A stretch of 11,158 nt of DNA, from assembly GCA_045654685.1 (NCBI GenBank), contig JAZONV010000092.1, positions 1 to 11,158 on the forward strand, in the 5' to 3' direction. The position numbers and the translations under genes are program-made. The notes under the pieces are model-generated. The model had not been told where the DNA came from and did no database searches. It worked only from the letters and a program-made list of their open reading frames with translations. Positions 1 to 6,581 of this stretch are shown here, piece by piece. Origin of the DNA: RGIG1828 sp045654685 (lineage in GTDB: Bacteria > Bacillota > Clostridia > UMGS1810). How positions within the stretch are numbered: the stretch's first letter is position 1; each line of letters opens with the position of its first letter.

Positions 1-13
1 ATTTTTCATTTTT

Positions 14-80
14 AAATCCTCCGACTGTGTTATATATTTGACTGGCAGGTCAATTCAATTATATCACAGTCGGAGGATTT
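14..80. repeat. Long inverted repeat (16-bp perfect arms, cruciform or hairpin)
   Basis: The arms at 14-29 and 65-80 are perfectly complementary (AAATCCTCCGACTGTG and its reverse complement). Past one mismatch the pairing continues through the TATA-rich flanks at 31-34 and 60-63. A smaller inner stem, TTGAC (38-42) with GTCAA (49-53), sits in the loop. I see no ORF in it. It looks like a short non-autonomous repeat or a structured RNA end. It is not an obvious intrinsic terminator, because no T-run follows directly on either strand. Confidence 0.7.
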
Positions 81-105
81 ATCACTCATCGGTTAACCTC
101 TATTG

Positions 106-130
106 AACCACGCGACTATCGCGTGGTTTT
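106..130 (+). terminator. Rho-independent terminator, plus strand
   Basis: A perfect 10-bp GC-rich stem (106-115 with 119-128) closes a CTA loop and runs into TTTT at 127-130. Only the plus-strand reading has the T-run. It therefore probably terminates a plus-strand transcript that enters from outside the left edge. No gene for that transcript is visible in the window. Confidence 0.7.
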
Positions 131-143
131 CATTATACAAAGA

Positions 144-202
144 ACCCTGAAAAGCCAAGGCTTTTCAGGGTGTGCCCGACGGCGTACGAGTGTACGTCGA
201 GG
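144..202. repeat. Composite repeat, copy 1: perfect hairpin plus conserved 29-nt module
   Basis: A 13-bp perfect inverted repeat (144-156 with 159-171, 2-nt centre) is followed at 174-202 by a module GCCCGACGGCGTAC, GAGT, GTACGTCGAGG. The module itself folds (GGCGTAC with GTACGTC, one G-T pair). A second copy at 6212-6272 has 25 of 29 identical positions in the module but a hairpin of different sequence. Read on the minus strand, the hairpin ends in TTCTTTG and lies about 75-100 nt past the ABC ATPase stop, so it may also act as a weak terminator for the amino-acid transporter operon. Confidence 0.65.
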
Positions 203-247
203 GTTCGTTTGCTCATATCAAACTATTTTTACATCCCTTTGGGAAAA

Positions 248-991
248 TTACAGTATGCTCTGCAAAAACTGTTTAGTTCTTTCTCCTTTAGGATTTGTGA
301 AAATCTCGTCAGGTGTGCCTTCTTCTTCAATGGCTCCGTCTGCCATGAAAATCACTCTGTCTGCAACTTCTCTTGCAAAGCCCATTTCGTGAGTTACAAC
401 AACCATTGTCATACCCTCTTTTGCAAGATTTTTCATAACGTCCAAAACTTCTCCAACCATTTCGGGGTCAAGAGCAGATGTTGGCTCGTCAAAGAGCATA
501 ACTTCAGGATTCATACAAAGAGCACGCACAATTGCAACTCTCTGTTTCTGACCGCCTGAAAGTTGTGAGGGATAAGAATTTGCACGGTCTGCAAGACCAA
601 CTCTTTCAAGAAGTGCCATGGCTTTTGCTTCAGCATCTTTTTTTGACATTTTGAGAAGTTTCATTGGGGCAACGGTGAGGTTGCGAAGAACTGTCATATG
701 AGGGAAAAGATTGAACTGCTGGAACACCATTCCCATCTTCTGACGATGGATATTTATGTCAACTTTGGGATTAGTGATTTCATTTCCGTCAAAGAAGATT
801 TTTCCAGATGTTGGGTCTTCAAGAAGATTGAGAGAACGAAGGAAAGTTGATTTTCCCGAACCTGATGGCCCAATTACAACAACCACTTCTCCGCTGTCAA
901 CTTCTGCAGTCACATTATTTAACGCTTTTATTTCACCGCCATTGTAGAACTTACAAAGGTTCTCGGTTTTGATGATTACATTATCTTTCAC
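248..991 (-). CDS. glnQ: Polar amino-acid ABC transporter, ATP-binding protein (GlnQ family)
   Basis: This is the cytoplasmic ATPase that powers uptake of a polar amino acid. About 247 aa, normal for the family. Visible motifs, numbered from the chosen start: Walker A GPSGSGKST at 41-49, Q-loop FQQ near 90-92, signature LSGGQ at 144-148, Walker B VMLFDEP at 164-170, and H-loop TH at 200-201. The frame is open 11 codons further, to a TTG at 1024. However, AAAGGAGG lies 10 nt before a GTG at 991-989, so GTG is the preferred start. It overlaps the permease stop by 11 nt, which implies translational coupling. It is last in the order lipoprotein, permease, ATPase. The symbol reflects the family; the substrate cannot be read from this subunit. 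Confidence 0.93.
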   Translation of the reverse strand: MKDNVIIKTENLCKFYNGGEIKALNNVTAEVDSGEVVVVIGPSGSGKSTFLRSLNLLEDPTSGKIFFDGNEITNPKVDINIHRQKMGMVFQQFNLFPHMTVLRNLTVAPMKLLKMSKKDAEAKAMALLERVGLADRANSYPSQLSGGQKQRVAIVRALCMNPEVMLFDEPTSALDPEMVGEVLDVMKNLAKEGMTMVVVTHEMGFAREVADRVIFMADGAIEEEGTPDEIFTNPKGERTKQFLQSIL

Positions 992-1694
992 TCTTACGCA
1001 GCCTCCTTTCAAGAAGGGAAACAAGTTTGGTAAATCCGATTACCATAACAAGATATATAGCCGCTACTGCAAGGAGCGGATAAAATGCGTCATATGTTCT
1101 TCCGCGGATAATATCTCCGCCTCGGGTGAGGTCCTGAAGTGCAACATAGCCGCAGACTGATGTTTCTTTTAAAAGTACAATAAATTCATTTGCCAAAGCA
1201 GGAAGCACGTTTTTAAACGCCTGAGGAAGAACTATGTAGAACATTGTCTGAACGTAGTTAAAGCCAAGGCTTCTTCCGGCTTCAGTCTGACCTTCGTCTA
1301 TACTCATAATACCGGAACGCACAATTTCTGCAACATATGCACCGGAGTTAAAACCAAATGCAAGGACTGCAACCATAACTTTATTGTTGGATGTAATAAA
1401 GATTACATAATATGCTATCATAAGCTGAACAGTAACAGGTGTACCTCTTATAACTGTCAGATAAAGTTCTGCAACGGCATTGAAAAAACCAAGAAGAAGT
1501 TTTCCGAATTTGGATCTTGTACGTCCAATGAGTTTGTCATAGGTTGAACGTATGCCTGCAACTATAACACCGATTAAAATACCAATGAGTACAGCGAAAA
1601 AGGTAACTTCAAGTGTTACTATAAGACCGTCAGAAAGATAATGCCAGCGGTCATCTTTTATAAAGTTGAGAATAAACCTTTCCTTAAACGTCAT
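981..1694 (-). CDS. Polar amino-acid ABC transporter, permease (HisM/GlnP family)
   Basis: Integral membrane subunit of the amino-acid importer, 237 aa. The N-terminal part up to about residue 48 has a long hydrophobic segment (about 22-48). The family motif RGTPVTVQL is at 83-91, with further hydrophobic stretches at about 90-120, 160-180 and 203-226. The EAA cytoplasmic loop that docks on the ATPase is clear (EIVRSGIMSIDEGQTEAGRSLGF, 123-145), followed by VLPQAFKNVLPAL at 155-167. The ATG at 1694 is preceded by GAAAGGAA at good spacing. The gene lies 132 nt after the lipoprotein stop, a gap that holds two hairpins, and overlaps the ATPase start. HisM/GlnP-type permeases usually work as homo- or heterodimers; only one permease gene is present, so a homodimer is likely. 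Confidence 0.93.
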   Translation of the reverse strand: MTFKERFILNFIKDDRWHYLSDGLIVTLEVTFFAVLIGILIGVIVAGIRSTYDKLIGRTRSKFGKLLLGFFNAVAELYLTVIRGTPVTVQLMIAYYVIFITSNNKVMVAVLAFGFNSGAYVAEIVRSGIMSIDEGQTEAGRSLGFNYVQTMFYIVLPQAFKNVLPALANEFIVLLKETSVCGYVALQDLTRGGDIIRGRTYDAFYPLLAVAAIYLVMVIGFTKLVSLLERRLRKSER

Positions 1695-1745
1695 ATCTTC
1701 AAATTCCTTTCAGCAACATTTTTTAACATTGTAGAATTACATTGC

Positions 1746-1774
1746 AAAAGAGGCAGATTCAAACCCGCCTCTTT
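1746..1774 (-). terminator. Intercistronic hairpin, likely attenuating terminator
   Basis: On the minus strand a perfect 8-bp stem AAAGAGGC/GCCTCTTT (1767-1774 with 1747-1754) has a 12-nt loop and ends in TTTTGC. It lies between the lipoprotein gene and the permease gene. Such hairpins are commonly used to make more binding protein than membrane subunits. The T-run is short, so partial rather than complete termination is the best reading. Confidence 0.5.
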
Positions 1775-1798
1775 AGCCGTCGGAGAGTTATCCGACGG
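1775..1798. repeat. Palindromic repeat sharing the MITE-like terminal sequence
   Basis: AGCCGTCGGAGAGTTATCC (1775-1793) matches both ends of the element at 6273-6551 (18 of 19 identical to each end). Here it continues into GACGG, making a perfect 8-bp stem, CCGTCGGA (1777-1784) with TCCGACGG (1791-1798), and a 6-nt loop. It sits 28 nt past the lipoprotein stop, immediately before the terminator-like hairpin on the transcribed strand. Confidence 0.7.
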
Positions 1799-1826
1799 AT
1801 ACACATCTGAAATTTACATCAAAGAA

Positions 1827-2573
1827 TTATTCTTCAATATATTTGTCCATGATGGAATCAATTGTGCCGTCTGCAAGAAGTTCTTCCAAAGCACCGTTGA
1901 TTTTATCAAGAAGTTCTGTGTTGTCTTTTGCAAGAGCAATTGCATATTCTTCGATTGAGTATGCATCAGCAATGATTTCAAGACCTTCGTTTGCACTAAC
2001 GAGCGCTTTTGCAACTTCACCGTCGATTACAACACAATCAACTTTAGCATTTTTAAGGCTTTCAACAGCAAGTGCACCATTCTGGAAACGTTCAACAGCG
2101 TCATCACCAAATTCTTCTGTTACCTGTGTGTCACCTGTTGTGTTGATCTGAACACCGATTTTTTTGCCTTCAAGGTCAGCCTTTGTAGCAATTTCACCAT
2201 CTTTTACAACGATGATTGACTGAGCAGTTGATGTGTAGGGGATTGTGAAGTTAACCATGTTCTTTCTGTCTTCTGTGATTGTGATACCGCTCATAGCGAT
2301 GTCTGTTTTACCTGTCTGAGCTGCACCGATAACAGAGTCAAAGCTCATGTCCTGGGGTTCGAGTGTCATGCCGATTTTTTCGCAAACTGCATTCATGATT
2401 TCGATATCAATACCAACGATTTCATCGTTTTCATAGAATTCATAGGGTGGGAAGTCTGCGCTTGTAGCCATTGTGATAACATTGTCATCTGCTTTTTCGC
2501 CTGAGCAAGCTGCAAAGGAAAGTACCATTGCGATTGCAAGAACGAGTGAAAGAATTTTTGTAAGTTTTGTCAT
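1827..2573 (-). CDS. Polar amino-acid ABC transporter, substrate-binding lipoprotein
   Basis: Extracellular solute-binding protein of family 3 (HisJ/GlnH type), 248 aa. It starts with a basic n-region and hydrophobic core and has a lipobox ending FAAC, so C23 should be lipidated and anchor the protein outside the membrane. The mature fold shows SADFPPYEF (38-46), GIDIEIMNAVCEKIG (54-68) and SGITITEDR (95-103). By analogy with HisJ Arg77, R103 should bind the ligand carboxylate, and D184 in VVIDGE the amino group. The frame is open 17 codons upstream, but GGAGG lies 8 nt before the ATG at 2573 and the signal peptide begins there. The loop usually read as GTTGD is NTTGD here (144-148). First gene of the transporter operon, with its own promoter. 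The exact amino acid cannot be assigned. Confidence 0.93.
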   Translation of the reverse strand: MTKLTKILSLVLAIAMVLSFAACSGEKADDNVITMATSADFPPYEFYENDEIVGIDIEIMNAVCEKIGMTLEPQDMSFDSVIGAAQTGKTDIAMSGITITEDRKNMVNFTIPYTSTAQSIIVVKDGEIATKADLEGKKIGVQINTTGDTQVTEEFGDDAVERFQNGALAVESLKNAKVDCVVIDGEVAKALVSANEGLEIIADAYSIEEYAIALAKDNTELLDKINGALEELLADGTIDSIMDKYIEE

Positions 2574-2602
2574 TGTTTTTTCCTCCAAAAAATAAATTAT
2601 TT

Positions 2603-2620
2603 TTCCCCCGAATGTGGGAA
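2603..2620 (-). other. Small leader hairpin before the lipoprotein gene
   Basis: In the roughly 60-nt leader, TTCCC (2620-2616 on the minus strand) can pair with GGGAA (2607-2603) around an 8-nt loop, upstream of the GGAGG ribosome site. It is too small to match a known riboswitch class. It may only mark a stable 5' end. Confidence 0.3.
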
Positions 2621-2633
2621 TCATTTTCTATGT

Positions 2634-2647
2634 TGGTAAGTTTACCA
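2634..2647. promoter_or_regulatory. 14-bp palindrome over the -10 box, candidate operator
   Basis: TGGTAA at 2634-2639 and TTACCA at 2642-2647 are perfect inverted half-sites separated by 2 bp. They span the whole -10 element of the transporter promoter. A dimeric repressor bound here would block RNA polymerase. The regulator is unknown, and the assignment rests only on symmetry and position. Confidence 0.4.
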
Positions 2648-2667
2648 CAATTTTATTTTCATGTCAA
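2639..2667 (-). promoter_or_regulatory. Sigma-A promoter of the amino-acid ABC transporter
   Basis: On the minus strand, TTGACA (2667-2662) is followed by a 17-bp spacer and TAAACT (2644-2639). Transcription should start near 2632, giving a leader of about 60 nt to the lipoprotein ATG. The -35 matches consensus exactly; the -10 has four of six consensus bases. Confidence 0.75.
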
Positions 2668-2668
2668 C

Positions 2669-2779
2669 ACATTCATGCATAAAATTCGTATTTTTTTGCA
2701 ATTTTACCATGTTTATGCATTGAAAATCCTTATTTGACGTTATTTTTTTGCATACTTTCAGAGTTTTATGCACGATTTT
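2669..2779. promoter_or_regulatory. Five TGCA motifs spaced near whole helical turns upstream of the ABC promoter
   Basis: T[A/T]TGCA-like or ATGCAT sites occur with TGCA at 2676, 2697, 2716, 2749 and 2769, steps of 21, 19, 33 and 20 bp, close to 2, 2, 3 and 2 helical turns. They lie directly upstream of the -35 box. A short palindrome, TGAATAATTCA, follows at 2780-2790. This could be a cooperative activator or repressor array, but the DNA is very AT-rich, so chance remains possible. Confidence 0.3.
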
Positions 2780-2814
2780 ATGAATAATTCATTTTGTTGT
2801 GGAGCTTATTTTCA

Positions 2815-4275
2815 TCATATTTTGTCAGTTTCACAACTCAACATTGCTTTAAGCACTATATCTGACGGGTCCCCATCCGCATCCCAGAGCATTCCGGAAA
2901 AAATGCGGGCACTCAAAGAAATTTTTTCTTCAAACATTCCGTCTTCTATGAGTCCTGTCACAAGGGTGTTTTTGTTGGAATCTGAAAGAAGTTTGAATGT
3001 GTCTTTTGCAAACGCGGTATTTTTCACCCAAAACGCATCAACATACGCCCATAGTTTTTCTTTTTGCAAAGTTCTTTCTTTTATGAATTCCTCCGATTCC
3101 ATTCCCATAACAAATTCGCCCTCCATATGGGAAAAGGTGAGCCAGTCAAGACAGGTGAGCCCTTTGGTGACAACGCCGAAAAGTTCGTCTTTTTCCCGAA
3201 GAGATGCTATTTCTTCAGACTTTTTCAAGGTTTCATCAAATCCGTCAAGTTCTCTTGGTGTGTAGGCATAGGGAAAAGCTCCAAGGTCTTCCCACACAAT
3301 CATAATTCTTTTGTCTGTACATTTTATGTATTCCATCTTCTCTCTCACGCTGCTTGCGTGAAGTCCGAACATGAGAAGAAGATTTGGGGAAATTGAAAGA
3401 ATTTTATCTGCAGTATCATTTACAAAATCCACCACTCTCTTTGCAATTATCACTCCGTTTATTTCATCTTTCTCGGTTTCGGTGAAAGACTGAAAATAGA
3501 TTCCGTCAATGGAAAGGGGAAGATAGTCCTTTTTGTAGTTTTCTAAAATTGAGTCCCGGATTTTTGAAAGAAGCGTTTCATCTGAAATGTCAAGACCGCC
3601 GTTTTCAGGTCTTGCCTCATTCCAGCCCCAGGAATAGCCAAGGTATATTTTTATGCCGTAACTGTGAGCCTCGTCTATAACATCTTTAATATTTACAGGA
3701 AGACAATCATTCCACAAAATCAGGGTGTTGAATTTCAGTTTTGCCATGTTTTTGATGTATCTTTTGTAGTCATATACAACATGTCCCCATGTCCATATGC
3801 CTCTGTCATTTACAGACGGTGCATCTGTCATTTCAAAATCTGTGAGAAGTTCTTTTGAAAAAACGTTCCCCAGATAACGCTGTTTGGGATTTCGGGTGTC
3901 AAGATATGATGTTACATATCCCGAAAACTCAACTGCTCCATACATACACCCCGGGCTGTCTTTGCCCGATATAATTATCATTTTGCACTCTTTGTTATAG
4001 ATACTGTCAGAGATTTTAATTGAATATCCCTGCTCTTTTTGGGGCGGATTGTATGCTCCGTCATTTTCAAGTGATTTTAAAAGAGAATTTGTCACAGAAG
4101 TTCCCAAAATAATGAGATGGTTCTCCGAAAGGTCGTCCTTTGTAACGTCTTTTGCACCTTTTTGGGGCAAAACATAATCGTGATACTCTGAAAACTTTTC
4201 GGTCAGAAATTCCGCTGCCCGTTTTTCTTCACCCGTAAAGTTTCCGTATATGAGCAAAAATTTGTAATCTTCCAT
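2815..4275 (-). CDS. Glycosidase-like TIM-barrel protein, family not assigned
   Basis: 486 aa with no signal peptide, so probably cytoplasmic. Residues 1-130 resemble the alpha/beta domain found ahead of GH20/GH67-type barrels: LIILGTS near 54-60 and GCMYGAVEFSGYV at 109-121. A barrel appears to follow: DRGIWTWG (157-164), FNTLILWND (182-190), GIKIYLGYSWGWNE (207-220), DGIYFQSFTE (257-266), LLLMFGLHAS (299-308), RIMIVWEDLG (323-332) and FGVVTKG (366-372). E266 in SFTE is the best candidate active-site acid, but no full family signature is seen. The frame opens 14 codons earlier; AAGGAG lies 6 nt before the ATG at 4275, so that start is chosen. It lies 119 nt after the DUF4838 gene on the same strand and may share its transcript. 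Function beyond a carbohydrate-related role is inference. Confidence 0.7.
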   Translation of the reverse strand: MEDYKFLLIYGNFTGEEKRAAEFLTEKFSEYHDYVLPQKGAKDVTKDDLSENHLIILGTSVTNSLLKSLENDGAYNPPQKEQGYSIKISDSIYNKECKMIIISGKDSPGCMYGAVEFSGYVTSYLDTRNPKQRYLGNVFSKELLTDFEMTDAPSVNDRGIWTWGHVVYDYKRYIKNMAKLKFNTLILWNDCLPVNIKDVIDEAHSYGIKIYLGYSWGWNEARPENGGLDISDETLLSKIRDSILENYKKDYLPLSIDGIYFQSFTETEKDEINGVIIAKRVVDFVNDTADKILSISPNLLLMFGLHASSVREKMEYIKCTDKRIMIVWEDLGAFPYAYTPRELDGFDETLKKSEEIASLREKDELFGVVTKGLTCLDWLTFSHMEGEFVMGMESEEFIKERTLQKEKLWAYVDAFWVKNTAFAKDTFKLLSDSNKNTLVTGLIEDGMFEEKISLSARIFSGMLWDADGDPSDIVLKAMLSCETDKI

Positions 4276-4317
4276 AAACTTCTCCTTCTTTATCTGATAG
4301 TTTTTTCTGTAAATCAT

Positions 4318-4397
4318 TTTGTGAAGTTTTTGCTGTCACAAGATGACATGCCTGCCCGTCAGGGCAACTATGGCTATATTTTTAAAGCAATGCTTTA
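4318..4397. repeat. Intergenic hairpins between the two glycosidase-like genes
   Basis: Two perfect small hairpins: TGCCC-GTCA-GGGCA (4353-4366), and TAAAGC-AAT-GCTTTA (4383-4397) overlapping the DUF4838 stop codon. The first has the same C-GTCA-G loop as several hairpins in the array at 9450-9773. No convincing promoter and no T-rich terminator were found in this gap, so read-through to the next gene is likely. Confidence 0.5.
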
Positions 4398-6143
4398 CCT
4401 CACAATATAATAAAGAACATAAAAACCTTCTCTGTTCCTTGTAAAATTCCCTCTTTTCATAAACTCAAAGGAATCGTAGAGATTGAGTCTTTCCATTATC
4501 TCTGTTATTTTATGGCTTTTTATCTTTTTGGCAAAGGCGTCAACGGCTTCTGCTCTTTTTTTGTCATCTGAAATTCTCGCGGTCTTAAGATATTCCACAG
4601 ACAAATGCTCTCTTTGAATTTTCTTTAGGGTTTCTCCCGTCTCTTTTTCCTCTGCAAGAGAGAAAAGCTTGTCTGATTTTTCAATGAGTTCGTCTGTGAT
4701 GTAGGGTGCATCGGGGTAGTCATAGAGTGTCATTTTGAAGTTTGACACCGCCTTTGTCCAAAGAAGAATATATTCTTTTATATATGGTGCACCCTTACCA
4801 TACACACCTTCCAGAAATTCGTCTATGATTTTATCCTCATCAAGGCTTGAATCCCACAAAAGTTTTGCAATAAGGTAGGATTTGAGTTCGTCAAGGGCAG
4901 CACCGCCCCCATAAGAAAAGTTCCCCTGCTCCAGAACTCCGCCTACGCCCAGTTCTTTGTAGAGTCTGATGTTTTGTGCCATCTGATAAAAGTTTGGGAA
5001 AGGTTGGAGATAGTTTGAGAAATTCACCGCATAATCCCAGATGTATATTCTGTCGGATATCTTTGTCCAGTCCTTAATGTTTTGAATAAACTCTCTGCAT
5101 TTTTCAGAGTGTGCTTTTGTCTCATCCTTTGAAAAAGCCCTGCCCCACTCACATTCAATGTTGCAAAGACGGACGATAACATTTTCCCGTGGTTTGATGT
5201 GCTTTGGAGCAAATCTTGAATAGGTGAATGCAAAGGTGTGAATCAAAACATGGGGATACACCTTTTCAACTCTTTCGGCAATTTTGTTGACAAAATTTAT
5301 TACGCTTCCCGACGGCGCACCCTCATATTCATCAATCTTTCTGCACTCATCACACTCGCAAAATCTCGGATTGTCCGTCACTTCATCATTTTGAGCAACA
5401 GAAAAAATTCTGCATCCGGGATTTTCTTCTATCCACTCAAAAACCTTTTTTGTGGCAATTTCCAGAACATCGGGATTTGAAAGGCACAGTTGTGTTGCTT
5501 TTCTTTTGCCGTCTATCAAGGAAAAATATTCAGGATGAGTTTCAAAATATTCTTTTTTTGGCACAAGGTCATCAAAGGAATGATGGAAGTTATAGAACTT
5601 AAATCTTCCGCCCTCTGCATCAGACAGGTCTGCAAGAGTTGAATTGAGTCTGTTTTTTGAACTGAATCCCCCATTAAATGCAAAACGGAAATATGCATCT
5701 CTGTATTCAAAATCAGGGGTTTCAAAATAGTCCACTTGGGGAATTATGAGATTTTCCATATATTCAATTTTTTCAACATCTTTGGTAAAGGCACGAAACG
5801 ACAGAAATTTTTCCAAAAAACTGTATACCCCATAGAGAGTGCCTTTTGGTGTGTTTCCCGTGATTAAAATATCATCACCAACGGATTTTACCAAAAATCC
5901 CTCTTCGCCAAGTCTTTCAAGTTCATCCTTTGTGCAATAGTCTTTTGCATCTCGGGTTTTTATGTCTATGATAATCTCCTTGCCCCTTTTGTCACACTTG
6001 TCTGAAAAATAGGGCACAAGGGTGTTTGTGCTTTCGTATATGTATTTTTGAAGTTCGGATGCAGCATATCTTTCACATTCTTTGGAATTTTGCGAGCCTA
6101 CAATGTGATAGTGACTGATGCCGTTTTCAACTATTTTATGCAT
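4395..6143 (-). CDS. DUF4838 (GH163-like) carbohydrate-active protein with GH67-type N-terminal domain
   Basis: 582 aa, no signal peptide. Residues about 1-135 look like the alpha-glucuronidase-type N-terminal domain (YAASELQKYI at 26-35, NTPKGTLYGVYSFLE at 97-111). Then comes a DUF4838-type core: HPEYFSLIDGKR (203-214), QLCLSNPDV (218-226), FSVAQNDE (247-254), and a cysteine cluster FCECDEC (261-267). C262, C264 and C267 are typical of the family and may hold a metal or shape a loop. From memory, DUF4838 was the basis of GH163, which includes an endo-acting N-glycan GlcNAcase of Bacteroides; N252-D253-E254 is the natural place to look for catalytic acids. Unlike those secreted enzymes this one should be cytoplasmic, so its substrate is probably an imported oligosaccharide. 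The ATG at 6143 has AGGAGG 9 nt upstream. Exact activity unknown. Confidence 0.75.
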   Translation of the reverse strand: MHKIVENGISHYHIVGSQNSKECERYAASELQKYIYESTNTLVPYFSDKCDKRGKEIIIDIKTRDAKDYCTKDELERLGEEGFLVKSVGDDILITGNTPKGTLYGVYSFLEKFLSFRAFTKDVEKIEYMENLIIPQVDYFETPDFEYRDAYFRFAFNGGFSSKNRLNSTLADLSDAEGGRFKFYNFHHSFDDLVPKKEYFETHPEYFSLIDGKRKATQLCLSNPDVLEIATKKVFEWIEENPGCRIFSVAQNDEVTDNPRFCECDECRKIDEYEGAPSGSVINFVNKIAERVEKVYPHVLIHTFAFTYSRFAPKHIKPRENVIVRLCNIECEWGRAFSKDETKAHSEKCREFIQNIKDWTKISDRIYIWDYAVNFSNYLQPFPNFYQMAQNIRLYKELGVGGVLEQGNFSYGGGAALDELKSYLIAKLLWDSSLDEDKIIDEFLEGVYGKGAPYIKEYILLWTKAVSNFKMTLYDYPDAPYITDELIEKSDKLFSLAEEKETGETLKKIQREHLSVEYLKTARISDDKKRAEAVDAFAKKIKSHKITEIMERLNLYDSFEFMKRGNFTRNREGFYVLYYIVR

Positions 6144-6211
6144 TGAATATTCCCTCCTGCGTTAATGTGTACTATGAGATAGGAAAAAAAAGTCAGAATT
6201 GTCAAACCGAA

Positions 6212-6272
6212 TCATTCAAAGACACCGTCTTTGAATGACGGTAGCCCGAAGGCGTACAAAGGTACGTCGAGG
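6212..6272. repeat. Composite repeat, copy 2: perfect hairpin plus conserved 29-nt module
   Basis: A 12-bp perfect inverted repeat (6212-6223 with 6227-6238, loop ACC) is followed by the module at 6244-6272: GCCCGAAGGCGTAC, AAAG, GTACGTCGAGG. The module matches copy 1 (174-202) at 25 of 29 positions; three of the four differences are in the 4-nt loop and none breaks the GGCGTAC/GTACGTC stem. The neighbouring hairpin has the same layout as in copy 1 but an unrelated sequence. Confidence 0.65.
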
Positions 6273-6435
6273 ATAGCCGTCGGAGAGCTATCCAAACGCG
6301 CCTTGAAACTTTGAAAACACGCTTTTTCTTCGTTGTCGCTTGTCAGTATACCTTGTATTACTGAAAGCTTCCGCCTTGAAAAATCACTGTTTTCAAAGCT
6401 TCGAGGTTCAAAGAATTTTCAAATCAACAAATTTT

Positions 6436-6449
6436 ATGATAGAATGAGT
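6436..6449 (-). promoter_or_regulatory. Shared 14-nt motif ACTCATTCTATCAT, copy 1
   Basis: On the minus strand ACTCATTCTATCAT matches ACTCATTCTATAAT at 9571-9558 in 13 of 14 positions. Both lie on the coding strand upstream of minus-strand gene starts (DUF4838 and murQ). The TAT[A/C]AT part resembles a -10 box, but neither copy has a good -35. It may be a promoter for a regulated factor, a shared regulator site, or a repeat fragment. Confidence 0.3.
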
Positions 6450-6495
6450 CAAAAACGCAGGAAATATTGAACATATTTCCGAGGCTTTTGACAAA

Positions 6496-6501
6496 ATTAT
6501 A
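6496..6501 (-). promoter_or_regulatory. Possible -10 box for the DUF4838 gene inside the MITE-like element
   Basis: TATAAT on the minus strand (6501-6496) is the best -10 match upstream of the DUF4838 gene, but no good -35 lies 16-18 bp upstream. A second weak candidate, TATCAT, is part of the motif shared with 9558-9571. Promoter activity is therefore uncertain; transcription may instead read through from the murQ operon. Confidence 0.25.
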
Positions 6502-6581
6502 TCGAAAATTTGTCATTTGAAAACGCGTTCGGATAACTTTCCGACGGCTATGGTTTGTCAATTATGAACTTTTTTTACATC

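Larger units (their letters stand above)
6197..6563. mobile_element. MITE-like element with about 28-bp terminal inverted repeats (core 6273-6551)
   Basis: The left end 6273-6300 and the reverse complement of the right end 6524-6551 agree at 25 of 28 positions, beginning ATAGCCGTCGGA. Outside these lies a further inverted match, AATTGTCAAACC (6197-6208) against GGTTTGTCAATT (6552-6563), 11 of 12, so the full element may be about 367 bp with the composite repeat at 6212-6272 lodged in its left arm. The interior has more hairpins (GGAAATAT/ATATTTCC at 6460-6480, TGACAAA/TTTGTCA at 6489-6515) and no ORF. It fills the whole 438-nt gap between the unknown-protein stop and the DUF4838 start. A clear target-site duplication was not identified. 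Confidence 0.65.

Noticed and set aside
174..202. tRNA-like GGTTCG element near 202-208
   Set aside because: Only the T-loop-like string is present; no acceptor, D-arm or anticodon stem fits around it.
1827..2639. T-box or amino-acid riboswitch before the transporter
   Set aside because: The leader is only about 60 nt with one 5-bp hairpin, too short for a T-box, lysine or glycine riboswitch.
2780..2790. TGAATAATTCA as an ArgR (ARG) box
   Set aside because: ARG boxes need TGAAT and ATTCA separated by about 4 bp; here the half-sites are nearly abutting, so the match is not adequate.
2768..3265. 165-codon plus-strand open frame antisense to the barrel protein
   Set aside because: Antisense shadow; no domain, and the opposite strand has a coherent 486-aa protein with a good ribosome site.
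6144..6581. Decayed gene in the gap between the unknown protein and DUF4838
   Set aside because: No frame gives recognisable protein, while the inverted ends and internal hairpins explain the DNA as a repeat.
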